DNA from: Prevotellaceae bacterium | Lineage (GTDB): Bacteria; Bacteroidota; Bacteroidia; Bacteroidales; Paludibacteraceae | Length of the DNA: 64,000 nt | Direction of reading: 5' to 3' | NCBI GenBank assembly: GCA_031271465.1 | Contig: JAISVR010000005.1 | Coordinates: 1-64,000, forward strand | In this document: positions 1 through 9,127 of the stretch, piece after piece | Position numbering within the stretch: the first letter of the stretch is position 1 | Layout of the letters: each line of letters opens with the position of its first letter | Notes under the pieces: model-generated | Seen by the model: the letters and a program-made list of their open reading frames with translations, nothing else | Databases searched by the model: none | What the model was told of the DNA's origin: nothing | Translations under genes and position numbers: made by a program

Positions 1-40
1 TATGTGAATCTGTTGGAAAAAGTCGCTTGAAAGAAGAAAA

Positions 41-67
41 CGATGCTAAAAGAAATTTTCAGCATCG
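41..67 (-). terminator. Terminator of the RHS-fragment operon
   Basis: Inverted repeat CGATGCT (41-47) / AGCATCG (61-67), extended inward by AAAA/TTTT with one bulged base. Read on the minus strand it is followed by a T-rich tract (TTTTCTTCTTTC). It lies about 30 bases past the stop of the truncated RHS-like gene, so the shortened gene ends in a real transcription end rather than being cut inside an operon. Confidence 0.7.
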
Positions 68-98
68 TGCCATAAATATTTAACTAAAATTTGTTGGT

Positions 99-1262
99 TT
101 AATCATAGAATTCGCTAATACCCTGTCCGCTTGCGGTATATACATCGTAGGTCATCTGCGTGATGGGCAAAGCCGGTGTGTAGAGCGTATAAATCCCGTC
201 TTTCTCGCGGTTAAAGTCGAGCATGGCATAATCGTCCGTTGCTCCCTTGTCGGAATGCAAATAACCGTATGCAGAAGAAGTATTATAGGGGCTGCGCAAC
301 TGTTGATAGTTAAAATAGCCTGTTACCTTGGCTTTGGCGTTCATCCAGACAAATTCCGCACCCAAGCCGAAGTTTCCCGAAAAGGAATTGGCTATCATCG
401 ATTGCGTGTTTTGAGGCACATAGCTTGTAAAGCCGATAGGAATAGCCGGAAAGGAACCTTCGTAATTTTCGCCGTAATCGTTTTTTACCTTATCTCTGCG
501 CGATTCTGAGATAAAAGTTTTTTTCACGGAGGCTGTAACCGACACATCGCGCAAACCTGACCTCGAATTGTATCCGGCAGCTAAACCAAGGCTGCCATCA
601 AATGCCCCTTTGCCTTCAAGCTTCTTTTTATCATCTTTAGCGGGTTCCAATCCTACGGCAGGACTAATGGAAATGCCGCCTTCGGACGAGAGTCCGAGCG
701 ATATGGTTCCGGTGCCTTTCATGGTATTGCCGCTTGCCAACGGGGAACTCAGCGACAAGCCGAATTGATGTCCCAAACCGGTGTAGTTGTTATAAAAAAT
801 ACCGCCGTTGAGGCTAACATCAAATTCTCTTCCCACTACTTCCGGCTTGCCGAGAGCAAAATCGACTCCTACCGTAAAATTAGGTTTGAGATTTGTAACG
901 GTTTCTATCTTGTCGTCTCCGTTAAAATCGTCGGGAATACCTCTTACAGCCCGGTTTATTGTTCCCGCTGCGTTTAAAGTCCAGCCCAACCCTACACAGC
1001 TTGCCTGGTCTTCCACGCCTATGCCTGCGCTGTAACTTAAATTGACAGGGTAGCCCTCAATGTCAAGCAAAGGTATATTGTATTGAAAATCGCCGGTAAA
1101 CAAATCGACCATATCGCTTGCGCCTATCGGGGTAAAACTCGCAAATTCGGGCTGTGTCGGACCACCCGTAATAGCCAAAGTATTAGCCGGAAGCAATAAT
1201 TGACCGGCTAACAGCAGGGAGATAAATTTTGTACAGGAAGTATTCCGAAATCGTGCAATCAT
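99..1262 (-). CDS. N-terminal fragment of an RHS/SpvB-like secreted protein
   Basis: 387 residues. A signal peptide (about residues 1-30, hydrophobic SLLLAGQLLLPAN) is followed by the opening typical of large Bacteroidota RHS-repeat proteins: PIGASDMVDLFTGDFQYNIP, then LSYSAGIGVEDQASCVGLGW and the INRAVRGIPDDFNGDD block. In full-length relatives this leads into a long YD-repeat shell of well over a thousand residues ending in a polymorphic toxin tip. Here the frame stops with TAA soon after the block YTASGQGISEFYD, and a terminator follows. No RHS core or toxin tip is present and the 98 bases to the window edge show no continuation in another frame. It is the last gene of a three-gene operon with a lipoprotein (11 bases upstream) and a PKD protein. 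It may be a degraded remnant or a deliberate short version kept as a recombination partner. Family assignment is firm; function of the short form is unknown. Confidence 0.75.
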   Translation of the reverse strand: MIARFRNTSCTKFISLLLAGQLLLPANTLAITGGPTQPEFASFTPIGASDMVDLFTGDFQYNIPLLDIEGYPVNLSYSAGIGVEDQASCVGLGWTLNAAGTINRAVRGIPDDFNGDDKIETVTNLKPNFTVGVDFALGKPEVVGREFDVSLNGGIFYNNYTGLGHQFGLSLSSPLASGNTMKGTGTISLGLSSEGGISISPAVGLEPAKDDKKKLEGKGAFDGSLGLAAGYNSRSGLRDVSVTASVKKTFISESRRDKVKNDYGENYEGSFPAIPIGFTSYVPQNTQSMIANSFSGNFGLGAEFVWMNAKAKVTGYFNYQQLRSPYNTSSAYGYLHSDKGATDDYAMLDFNREKDGIYTLYTPALPITQMTYDVYTASGQGISEFYD

Positions 1263-1273
1263 ATCGCTATTTT

Positions 1274-1927
1274 TTAGTTTGTTTTTAATTTAGGTATTCT
1301 GTTTATATTTTTTCGTTCGATGATTATTCTAACCCAAGCCTGGTCGTATTTATGTGTATTGTAAAGAAAAATAAGGTCTTCCGACCGATGCTTGGATTTT
1401 TCAAATGCCAGCACACAATTGTCGTATGGTATCAAATTGTTTGAAGATTCGAAATGAAGCATTACACAATTCAATGTGTCTGTTCCTTCCACAAGCTTTA
1501 TATCCTGCTGCAAACCCGACAGCAGATAGCTATCCCGGTTGTCGATGGCAATATCTTTGTTCGATAAAATACCTTTTCCATCTATGGTCGACATCTTAAA
1601 ACTGAAATACTGTAAATCGCCCCGCTTGTTTATTTCTTCCCGTAACAGTTTTTCTTCTATCTGCTCCGTTCGTTCCTGCACGACGACCAAATATGCCGGG
1701 GGCTGATATTGAAGTTCGTACTTATACGCCCCGTGTTGGCTGCGCAGCTTCAAACCTGCTTCTTCGTTTTGAATCCATGCCGCATAGTCAACAGGACTTA
1801 GTTCCTTAGGCACAGCGGAAACAATTGATGTGTCCGATGCTTTATGTTGTACACCCATTTTCTTAACCAAATCACTGTTACAGGAAATAAGCGTTAGCAT
1901 AACATAAAAAATAAGTATTTTTTTCAT
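1274..1927 (-). CDS. Hypothetical lipoprotein
   Basis: 217 residues. The N-terminus MKKILIFYVMLTLISC is a lipoprotein signal with a lipobox ending at Cys16, so the protein is probably anchored to a membrane facing the periplasm or surface. The rest is a soluble alpha/beta composition without a motif I recognise; it mentions neither repeats nor catalytic signatures. It sits 15 bases after the PKD protein gene and 11 bases before the RHS-like fragment, which implies co-transcription. Lipoproteins of this size are commonly encoded directly before Bacteroidota RHS proteins, so a helper role in export or surface display is a reasonable inference, not a demonstrated one. Confidence 0.65.
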   Translation of the reverse strand: MKKILIFYVMLTLISCNSDLVKKMGVQHKASDTSIVSAVPKELSPVDYAAWIQNEEAGLKLRSQHGAYKYELQYQPPAYLVVVQERTEQIEEKLLREEINKRGDLQYFSFKMSTIDGKGILSNKDIAIDNRDSYLLSGLQQDIKLVEGTDTLNCVMLHFESSNNLIPYDNCVLAFEKSKHRSEDLIFLYNTHKYDQAWVRIIIERKNINRIPKLKTN

Positions 1928-1942
1928 GGCTGTTTGTTGTTT

Positions 1943-3502
1943 TTAATCGCATGAAGGGGAGCACGAACATTCGTCCGGACTTATAGTTATAACTGCTTCG
2001 CTGAATACTTTTTGTTCGCAATTGTTTACGGTAGCCTCCAGTGTAACTTTGTAACTGCCGTTTCTCGGATACCGGTGCGAAATATTCCCATTGCTGCTAA
2101 CAGTCGAATCCCCATCGCCGAAAGTCCATGTATAATTACTAAAATCGCCAACAGACGATACGGTGAAAGATACTTCGCAATTAGTATTTTTCACATAGGT
2201 AAAATCAATCGCATCGGGATATGTGTTAATATCTATCGTTTCCTGTACCGTACAGCCGTTTTTTTCGCCGGTTACCGTGTACGATTTATTGCCAACAACC
2301 GTATGCTTGGGGTTGGGACAATCGTAACAGCTCAACCCGTCTTGCGGATACCAGTAATAGCTATCGGCACCCGATACTTCAAAATTTACCGTATCGCCTT
2401 TGCAAGCAAGAGGATTATTTTCGCCGGTATTCAAATCGAATGGAGAAGATACATTGACACTTATTTTCTTATGTACCAGGCAACCACCGGCAGTTTGTAT
2501 CGCTACATCGTAGGTAGTGGAATAAGGTGGATTGGCTTCCGGTGTGGCAATATACGGATTGCTCAGATAATCTTCGGGCGACCAGTTGTAAGAAATACCT
2601 TCACCTGCATTGAGCCGGATTGTACTGCCATAGCATACATTTTCCGATTGGTTTAGATTACCGTTTTTATCATATAACCCTGCATCTTGCAGGCTGCGAA
2701 CCAATACCTGACGAGTAATGCTTTCGCCGCAACTGTTGGTGATAACAACGCTGTAAACTCCCGGTTTGGTTACTTCAATGGCAGATTTACTTTCTCCGGT
2801 AGACCATTTGTAAGAAACATCTCCGGTAGCAGAAACAGAGGCATCTAAGGTAACAGCATCGTTGTCGTTACACATATCTTTAAGCGTAGGCAGGGCACAA
2901 TCCATCTTACATTTGTTTGGGTCGCCCAACGCAATGCCCATGTTGTCGATAATAATATTTATATCGCTGTGTTCCGTACCCACAAGCGAAGGCATGCGTA
3001 AAATTTTAATCTTCACATTATTGCTTGTAGAATGAATGTTTGCCGTATATTGCCTGTAAGGCTCACGCAATCTATCCTGACTCGCCGCTATTAAAATAGT
3101 ATCGACACTGAACCATGGTCCACCGTTTTCAGAAATCTGTACCTCAACACGATTATCCCTGGTATTGGAATACTGCAAGCGCGCTCCAAATGTAAATGTT
3201 TGCGGCGCATTCATTTCGGGGGTAATCATATACCCCAGTTTGATATTACTGCCACTGCCATTATGGCGCAGTACCACACATTCTTTTAATGAAGCATTGC
3301 TGTATTTGCAATCTACATAGGCAAATTTCCATTGTTTGCCATGAAGAATTACTTCTTTTTCCGCATTGATTTGACTCGTAGGAGTAAATTCCCCAAAATC
3401 TTCATTCAACATCTGTTGTGAAAACGCAGTTATTACAGATGAGAATAGAAACAACACAAAGAAATACTCCTTTATGTTGTTGTTTAGCTTTAAAAAATTC
3501 AT
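1943..3502 (-). CDS. Secreted PKD-domain adhesin-like protein
   Basis: 519 residues with a signal peptide (about 1-29, ending TAFSQQ). Residues about 30-190 resemble a jelly-roll or carbohydrate-binding type fold (FTFGARLQYS, VEVQISENGG, IIIDNMGIAL). Then come several Ig-like modules of the SprB/gliding-type extracellular proteins (YKWSTGESKSAIEVTKPGVYSV; YNWSPEDYLS; YYWYPQDGLSCYDCPNPKHT), and a C-terminal PKD domain with the hallmark YTWTFGDGD and YPRNGSYKVTLEA. The tail is short and Cys-rich (CSCSPSCD) and has no obvious type IX sorting domain. First gene of the operon with the lipoprotein and RHS-like fragment; probably a surface or secreted partner of an RHS system. A promoter-like TACTTTCG lies upstream on the minus strand near 3540. 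Confidence 0.75.
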   Translation of the reverse strand: MNFLKLNNNIKEYFFVLFLFSSVITAFSQQMLNEDFGEFTPTSQINAEKEVILHGKQWKFAYVDCKYSNASLKECVVLRHNGSGSNIKLGYMITPEMNAPQTFTFGARLQYSNTRDNRVEVQISENGGPWFSVDTILIAASQDRLREPYRQYTANIHSTSNNVKIKILRMPSLVGTEHSDINIIIDNMGIALGDPNKCKMDCALPTLKDMCNDNDAVTLDASVSATGDVSYKWSTGESKSAIEVTKPGVYSVVITNSCGESITRQVLVRSLQDAGLYDKNGNLNQSENVCYGSTIRLNAGEGISYNWSPEDYLSNPYIATPEANPPYSTTYDVAIQTAGGCLVHKKISVNVSSPFDLNTGENNPLACKGDTVNFEVSGADSYYWYPQDGLSCYDCPNPKHTVVGNKSYTVTGEKNGCTVQETIDINTYPDAIDFTYVKNTNCEVSFTVSSVGDFSNYTWTFGDGDSTVSSNGNISHRYPRNGSYKVTLEATVNNCEQKVFSEAVITISPDECSCSPSCD

Positions 3503-4098
3503 ATTAATTTGAGATTTTTTTTATAAAATTCGGGCGACGAAAGTATTGCCTAATTTTCTTCTATCCAAATAATTTTTTGAATTTTAATAAAATGTAAGAT
3601 ATAGAAAAGAAAAAAATAAAATGCTTTAAAAAAGACAGCTCTATAGTGAATACAACTGTTTTTATTTTAAGTTATGCTGTGTAATCACTAATGGAAATAT
3701 AAGAGCTAATCCTATATTTCTATCGTAAGCGTTTTCAAACTGATTTCTTTGTTATAAAGATACACTCGGCTTACTTGTTCTTGATTTCGTGTATATAAGA
3801 ATGAAATACATTGCATAGCAATATATAAAATGAATAATATTAGTATGTTACGATTTAAAATATTACACTTTTTGCAGTAAATTATACTATGATTTAAATA
3901 GGAGTAATAGATTTTTTTTAATTAAATAAAGCTACTACTTATGCAAAAAACTGTCCATTATGTCGTGTTTTATTGAAAATCAATGGTCGTGACAGATTAA
4001 TTATTAGCAGGAAGAAAAAAATATCCGATTTCTTTGTCACAATACATATTTTATCTACATTTGCCACTCAAAATTTTAAACACAGTTATTTGTAAATT
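3503..4098. other. AT-rich intergenic region between divergent operons
   Basis: About 600 bases, very AT-rich, separating the minus-strand PKD operon from the complex II operon. I see no open frame with coding character and no RNA gene. Its right end holds the complex II promoter (4033-4063). The unusual length for this compact genome suggests decayed sequence or an unrecognised non-coding element. Confidence 0.5.
4033..4063 (+). promoter_or_regulatory. Complex II operon promoter (TTTG-N19-TACATTTG)
   Basis: A -33 element TTTG at 4033-4036 and a -7 element TACATTTG at 4056-4063 are separated by exactly 19 bases, the form recognised by the Bacteroidota primary sigma factor. The start codon follows about 35 bases later. 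Confidence 0.75.
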
Positions 4099-4776
4099 AT
4101 GAATTTATTTATCTTCAATTCATCTATTGGGCGCAAGCTGATAATGAGCCTTTCCGGATTATTCCTGATGTTGTTTTTACTCATCCACCTAACGGTTAAT
4201 TCTCTATTACTCGTTGGTCCGGAAGCATTTCAGGCAGGCTGCGAATTTATGGAACTACCTGTTGTAACCATCATGGTTCCAATTTTGGCAGCAGGTTTTA
4301 TAGTACATATCATTTATGCGGCATGGCTTACCTGGCAAAACAGGAAAGCCCGCGGCAGTGTAGCTTACGCATCGGGCAAGAAATCGGAAACAACTTCGTG
4401 GGCTTCTAAAAATATGTTTGTTTTAGGGTTGGTTGTTTTAGGCGTCATAGCTATACATTTATCACACTTTTGGGCTAAAATGCAATTGCCGCACTTTATG
4501 GGTACCGAAGGCGTTCCCGCATCACAGGCATACGATTTGGTTGCAAATATATTTCGTAACCCGTGTTGGGCGGTAATCTATATAATATGGTATGGCGCTT
4601 TATGGTTTCATCTTACACACGGTTTTTGGAGCGCCTTGCAAACTATTGGATTCAATAATACTACATGGTACTATCGCTTAAGATGGATTGGAATTATTTT
4701 CGCCACCATTGTCGCTTTTGGTTTTACGGGAATCACTTTGTTTTTTGCCTTAGGCGTAGATAAACTTGTTCATTAA
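4099..4776 (+). CDS. sdhC: Succinate dehydrogenase/fumarate reductase cytochrome b subunit
   Basis: 225 residues, five predicted membrane helices (first one within [23 protein letters not shown]). This is the single-polypeptide, di-heme b subunit of the type B complex II as in Wolinella fumarate reductase; His residues in and near the helices ([34 protein letters not shown]) are the expected heme ligands. It anchors the catalytic subunits to the inner membrane and exchanges electrons with menaquinone. First gene of the operon, 31 bases before the flavoprotein gene. In anaerobic Bacteroidales the enzyme usually works as fumarate reductase; direction cannot be read from sequence. Confidence 0.93.
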   Translation: MNLFIFNSSIGRKLIMSLSGLFLMLFLLIHLTVNSLLLVGPEAFQAGCEFMELPVVTIMVPILAAGFIVHIIYAAWLTWQNRKARGSVAYASGKKSETTSWASKNMFVLGLVVLGVIAIHLSHFWAKMQLPHFMGTEGVPASQAYDLVANIFRNPCWAVIYIIWYGALWFHLTHGFWSALQTIGFNNTTWYYRLRWIGIIFATIVAFGFTGITLFFALGVDKLVH

Positions 4777-4807
4777 ATTTCTATTCTCAAAAAATAAATC
4801 AACATAT

Positions 4808-6751
4808 ATGTCAAAAATTGATGCAAAAATTCCACAAGGAGCACTTGCCGAAAAGTGGAGCAACTATAAAGCACATCAAAAATTAGTAAACCCAGCCAAC
4901 AAACGCCGATTGGATATTATTGTTGTCGGAACAGGACTTGCCGGAGCTTCGGCAGCAGCCTCGTTGGGCGAAATGGGTTTCAATGTACTTAATTTCTGTA
5001 TTCAGGATTCACCTCGCCGTGCACACTCCATTGCGGCGCAGGGAGGTATCAATGCCGCTAAAAACTATCCCAACGATGGCGATTCGGTATATCGTCTTTT
5101 CTACGACACAATCAAAGGCGGCGACTATCGTGCCCGTGAAGCTAATGTGTATCGTTTGGCAGAAGTATCGAACTCCATTATCGACCAGTGCGTGGCGCAA
5201 GGCGTGCCGTTTGCCCGTGAATATGGCGGATTATTAGATAATCGTTCGTTTGGAGGCGCACAGGTTTCGCGTACATTTTATGCCAAAGGACAAACCGGAC
5301 AACAATTGCTGTTGGGTGCCTATTCGGCACTGAGCCGTCAAATAAGCAAAGGCAGTGTAAAAATGTATACCCGTTACGAAATGCTCGATGTCGTTATCAT
5401 CGAAGGGCGCGCCCGCGGTATTATCGCCCGTAACTTGGTTACCGGAGAAATCGAACGCTTTTTTGCCCACGCTGTGGTAATCGGTACCGGCGGTTATGGC
5501 AATACCTTTTTCCTTTCTACCAATGCCATGGGCAGCAATGGTTCCGTGGCGATGCAGGCATATAAAAAAGGAGCCTATTTTGCCAATCCCTGTTTTGCAC
5601 AAATTCACCCAACCTGTATTCCTGTTCACGGCGAATTTCAATCCAAATTAACTTTGATGTCCGAATCGTTGCGTAACGACGGACGCATTTGGGTGCCCAA
5701 GAAAAAAGAAGATGCCGAAGCCATTCGTGCCGGTAAATTAAAACCAACCGATTTGAAAGAAGAAGACCGCGATTATTACCTGGAACGCCGTTATCCTGCT
5801 TTTGGCAACCTCGTTCCTCGCGATGTAGCCTCGCGTGCAGCAAAAGAACGCTGCGACGCAGGTTTTGGTATAAACTCTACCGGATTGGCTGTTTATCTCG
5901 ATTTTTCAGATGCAATCAATCGTCTTGGAAAACATGTTGTTGAAGAAAAATACGGCAATCTTTTCCAGATGTACGAAAAAATTGTGGACGAAAACCCATA
6001 CGAAACGCCAATGATGATTTATCCGGCAATTCACTATACCATGGGTGGAATTTGGGTAGATTACGAATTGCAAACATCAATACCCGGATTATTTGCTATC
6101 GGCGAAGCCAATTTCTCCGACCACGGTGCAAACCGACTCGGAGCTTCCGCGCTTATGCAGGGCTTGGCTGACGGATATTTTGTACTCCCTTACACGATTC
6201 AAAATTATTTGGCAGACCAAATTCAAGTGCCACGCATCAGCACCGATGCTCCCGAATTTGCCGAAGCCGAAAAAGCTGTTGAAGATAAAATTCAAAAATT
6301 GATGAATATCAAAGGCAAGCGTTCGGTAGATTCTTTGCATAAAGAACTTGGTTTGGTAATGTGGGATTTTGTAGGAATGGCGCGCAACAAAGAAGGATTG
6401 GAAGCAGCGTTGGTAAAAATCAAAGCAATTCGTAAAAAATTCTGGAGCGATGTATTCATTCCCGGTAGCGGCGATTTGCAAAATACAGAATTGGAAAAAG
6501 CCTTGCGAGTGGCAGATTTTATCGAGATAGGATATTTAATGGCTCTCGACGGGTTAAATCGCGAAGAATCGTGTGGCGGACACTTCCGCGAGGAATACCA
6601 AACCGAAGACGGTGAAGCACTTCGTCGGGACGATAAATTTTCGTATGCAGCTTGCTGGAAATATGCCGGAGAGAATCAAGACCCTGAGTTAATTAAAGAG
6701 CCGCTCGACTACGAATTTGTGGTAAGACAACAAAGGAATTATAAATCGTAA
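4808..6751 (+). CDS. sdhA: Succinate dehydrogenase/fumarate reductase flavoprotein subunit
   Basis: 647 residues from the ATG at 4808 ([11 protein letters not shown]); an upstream in-frame start at 4766 would overlap sdhC and add an unrelated leader, so it was rejected. Visible are the FAD-binding [18 protein letters not shown], the covalent-flavin block [15 protein letters not shown], the dicarboxylate-site segment [11 protein letters not shown] and the C-terminal flavin contact [18 protein letters not shown]. It interconverts fumarate and succinate on the cytoplasmic side and passes electrons to the iron-sulfur subunit. Length and motifs fit the long Bacteroidota type B form. Followed after 5 bases by sdhB. 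Confidence 0.95.
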   Translation: MSKIDAKIPQGALAEKWSNYKAHQKLVNPANKRRLDIIVVGTGLAGASAAASLGEMGFNVLNFCIQDSPRRAHSIAAQGGINAAKNYPNDGDSVYRLFYDTIKGGDYRAREANVYRLAEVSNSIIDQCVAQGVPFAREYGGLLDNRSFGGAQVSRTFYAKGQTGQQLLLGAYSALSRQISKGSVKMYTRYEMLDVVIIEGRARGIIARNLVTGEIERFFAHAVVIGTGGYGNTFFLSTNAMGSNGSVAMQAYKKGAYFANPCFAQIHPTCIPVHGEFQSKLTLMSESLRNDGRIWVPKKKEDAEAIRAGKLKPTDLKEEDRDYYLERRYPAFGNLVPRDVASRAAKERCDAGFGINSTGLAVYLDFSDAINRLGKHVVEEKYGNLFQMYEKIVDENPYETPMMIYPAIHYTMGGIWVDYELQTSIPGLFAIGEANFSDHGANRLGASALMQGLADGYFVLPYTIQNYLADQIQVPRISTDAPEFAEAEKAVEDKIQKLMNIKGKRSVDSLHKELGLVMWDFVGMARNKEGLEAALVKIKAIRKKFWSDVFIPGSGDLQNTELEKALRVADFIEIGYLMALDGLNREESCGGHFREEYQTEDGEALRRDDKFSYAACWKYAGENQDPELIKEPLDYEFVVRQQRNYKS

Positions 6752-6756
6752 ATTTT

Positions 6757-7512
6757 ATGGAAAAAACAATCAATATTAAGCTCAAAATTTGGCGGCAAAA
6801 GAATGCCAAAGCAAAAGGTGCCTTTGAAATCTATAAGTTGGACAACATTTCTACCGACACTTCATTTCTCGAAATGTTGGATATTTTGAATGAACAACTC
6901 GTGTCCGAACGAAAAGAACCAATCGTGTTCGACCACGACTGTCGTGAGGGAATTTGCGGAATGTGTTCGCTCTACATAAACGGACATCCGCATGGACCCG
7001 ACACTGAAGTAACAACCTGTCAGTTGCACATGCGCAAGTTTAGAGATGGCGAAACCATTATCGTCGAACCTTGGCGGTCGCGCGCTTTTCCGGTGATACA
7101 AGACCTTATGGTAAATCGAAACGCTTACGACCAAATTATTCAGGCAGGCGGATATGTGTCGGTTAATACAGGCGGTGTGCCCGATGCCAATGCCATTGCG
7201 ATATCTAAACCCAATGCCGACGAAGCAATGGATGCCGCGTCATGTATCGGTTGCGGAGCTTGTGCGGCGGCTTGTAAAAACGGTTCGGCAATGCTTTTTG
7301 TGGCAGCAAAGGTGAGCCAGCTTGCACTGTTGCCGCAAGGTAAGGTAGAAGCGGCTACCCGGGCAAAAGCAATGATTGCCAAAATGGATGAACTTGGGTT
7401 TGGCAATTGTACTAACACAGGTGCTTGTGAAGCCGAATGTCCGAAAAAAGTTTCCATTACGCATATTGCGCGTTTGAATCGCGAGTTTTTGTGCGCAAAA
7501 TTAAAAGACTGA
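6757..7512 (+). CDS. sdhB: Succinate dehydrogenase/fumarate reductase iron-sulfur subunit
   Basis: 251 residues. An N-terminal ferredoxin domain carries the 2Fe-2S ligands (CREGICGMC, with a later Cys in TTCQLH), and the C-terminal domain carries the cysteines for the 4Fe-4S and 3Fe-4S clusters ([15 protein letters not shown] and [15 protein letters not shown]). It forms the electron wire between the flavoprotein and the cytochrome b subunit. Last gene of the operon; a strong hairpin terminator begins 35 bases downstream. Confidence 0.95.
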   Translation: MEKTINIKLKIWRQKNAKAKGAFEIYKLDNISTDTSFLEMLDILNEQLVSERKEPIVFDHDCREGICGMCSLYINGHPHGPDTEVTTCQLHMRKFRDGETIIVEPWRSRAFPVIQDLMVNRNAYDQIIQAGGYVSVNTGGVPDANAIAISKPNADEAMDAASCIGCGACAAACKNGSAMLFVAAKVSQLALLPQGKVEAATRAKAMIAKMDELGFGNCTNTGACEAECPKKVSITHIARLNREFLCAKLKD

Positions 7513-7546
7513 TTCTTTACGGGAGGAATAAATTTGTTAAAAGCGG

Positions 7547-7582
7547 CAGGATGAAGATTTTTTTCTTCATCCTGTTTTTTTT
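7547..7582 (+). terminator. Intrinsic terminator of the complex II operon
   Basis: Perfect 11-bp inverted repeat CAGGATGAAGA (7547-7557) / TCTTCATCCTG (7564-7574) with a T-only loop, then a run of eight T. It closes the sdhCAB transcript. Confidence 0.9.
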
Positions 7583-7588
7583 GTCTAT

Positions 7589-7619
7589 TTTGCCTTTTCA
7601 AAGATTATAATTACTTTTG
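7589..7619 (+). promoter_or_regulatory. Promoter of the outer-membrane biogenesis operon
   Basis: TTTG at 7589-7592 and TACTTTTG at 7612-7619 with exactly 19 bases between them. It follows the sdhB terminator directly and precedes the DUF6089 gene start by 22 bases. Confidence 0.75.
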
Positions 7620-7641
7620 TTGCAATTTTTTAGAAAGATTA

Positions 7642-8271
7642 ATGAGTAGCTTGTTTTGCAAACGCAGCACATTGGGTTTATGTATTTTTTTTATATCGAT
7701 TTCTTGTTGTCAGGCACAGGCAATATGGGAACTCGGTGCGAGAGCCGGTAGCGTATTTTATTTGGGCGACGAAAATATAACTATTTTCAACAAAGTGCCT
7801 CAGCCTGCGCTTGCAGTGTTTGCCCGCTGGAATGCCAATCCGCGCTGGACAACCAAAATACAATTTGCCTCGGCAAGCATAAGCAGCCCTTTCGATCAAC
7901 AGTTTCAGGAAGTTTCGTTTCAAGAAGAATTTAATTTTTTTGAATACGGATTATTGAATGGTGATAGTTGGACTAATCGCTTTTCTCCGTATATTTGCGG
8001 CGGAATTGCGCTCACTTCTTTCGACAACAGGCGGGGAGAAGCTGCATTTTCGCTTGCAGTTCCTTTTGGATTTGGAATTAAATATAAGATATTCAAGCGT
8101 ATAAATGTAGGAATGGAATGGACTATGCATAAATTGTTTACCGACAATTTTGACTATGTTGCCAATCCACGCCAATTAAAGCCTTCGCGAACGGCAAACA
8201 ACGACTGGTATTCGATGTGTATGCTTTCGATAGGTATCGATTTGGGCGACCGGAGTCGTTTTTGTAAATAA
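7642..8271 (+). CDS. DUF6089 family outer-membrane beta-barrel protein
   Basis: 209 residues with a signal peptide (about 1-25, ending CQAQA). Alternating hydrophobic strands and the blocks [30 protein letters not shown] and [17 protein letters not shown] mark the small beta-barrel family encoded just before uppS and bamA throughout Bacteroidota. Its role is not established; its constant place beside bamA suggests a link with outer-membrane assembly. 16 bases separate it from uppS, so the two are co-transcribed. Confidence 0.8.
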   Translation: MSSLFCKRSTLGLCIFFISISCCQAQAIWELGARAGSVFYLGDENITIFNKVPQPALAVFARWNANPRWTTKIQFASASISSPFDQQFQEVSFQEEFNFFEYGLLNGDSWTNRFSPYICGGIALTSFDNRRGEAAFSLAVPFGFGIKYKIFKRINVGMEWTMHKLFTDNFDYVANPRQLKPSRTANNDWYSMCMLSIGIDLGDRSRFCK

Positions 8272-8287
8272 TGAGAAAAATGTATCA

Positions 8288-9040
8288 ATGGAAGCATTGA
8301 AGAACAATATAAAACCGGATAATATACCTGCACATGTAGCAGTGATTATGGATGGCAATGGTCGCTGGGCAAAAAAGCAGGGACTAAATCGCATCTTTGG
8401 GCATCAACATGCTATTACGGCTGTGCGCGAAACTACCGAAGCAGCTGCCGAATTGGGAGTGAAATTTCTCACGCTCTATACTTTTTCAACCGAAAACTGG
8501 AACAGACCTTCGGACGAAATTAACGCATTGATGGATTTGCTGGTAACAAGCATCGAAAAAGAAACTCCCACACTGAATAAAAACAACATTCGCTTGTTGG
8601 CGATTGGCGATATCGACCGTTTGCCTCGTTCGGTAGCAGCGCGTTTGCAACGCTGTATCGACGATACGGCAGGTAATACTCGTATGAATTTGGTGTTGGC
8701 GTTGAGTTATTCTTCGCGTTGGGAAATTTTGCAGGCAGTAAAAAAAATAGCCGTACAAGTAAAAGAAGGCGATATAACACTCGATGCAATTGATGAAAAT
8801 ATGTTTTCCAAAGCCTTGTGTACAGCCGATATGCCCGACCCCGATTTGCTTATCCGAACCAGCGGAGAAGAGCGTATCAGTAATTTTTTGTTGTGGCAAA
8901 TAGCTTATTCCGAATTGTATTTTACACCTGTTTGTTGGCCCGATTTCGGCAAGAAAGACTTTTACGAAGCAATTCTTTCTTATCAAAATCGAGAACGACG
9001 ATTTGGTAAAACCGGTGAACAAATGAATGTGGAAATTTGA
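8288..9040 (+). CDS. uppS: Isoprenyl transferase (undecaprenyl diphosphate synthase)
   Basis: 250 residues, the usual length. The cis-prenyltransferase signatures are all present: [14 protein letters not shown] with the Mg-binding Asp, the FSTENWNRP block, and the C-terminal [15 protein letters not shown] plus YSELYF. It extends farnesyl diphosphate with isopentenyl units to make the C55 lipid carrier used for peptidoglycan, O-antigen and capsule. The neighbours bamA, ompH and murI make this an envelope-building operon. Confidence 0.95.
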   Translation: MEALKNNIKPDNIPAHVAVIMDGNGRWAKKQGLNRIFGHQHAITAVRETTEAAAELGVKFLTLYTFSTENWNRPSDEINALMDLLVTSIEKETPTLNKNNIRLLAIGDIDRLPRSVAARLQRCIDDTAGNTRMNLVLALSYSSRWEILQAVKKIAVQVKEGDITLDAIDENMFSKALCTADMPDPDLLIRTSGEERISNFLLWQIAYSELYFTPVCWPDFGKKDFYEAILSYQNRERRFGKTGEQMNVEI

Positions 9041-9127
9041 AAATAAAGAATGCACTTGAGAGCCAAAAATCTTTTACCCTTACTTTAAATAAACTTTCGA
9101 GCTTTACGAACTTTGAACTCAAAATAA

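Noticed and set aside
1..98. Frameshifted continuation of the RHS gene
   Set aside because: The 98 bases hold stops in all minus frames and a terminator; no RHS-like translation is visible.
4766..4807. Earlier start for the flavoprotein subunit
   Set aside because: It overlaps the cytochrome b gene and adds residues outside the family; ATG 4808 fits.
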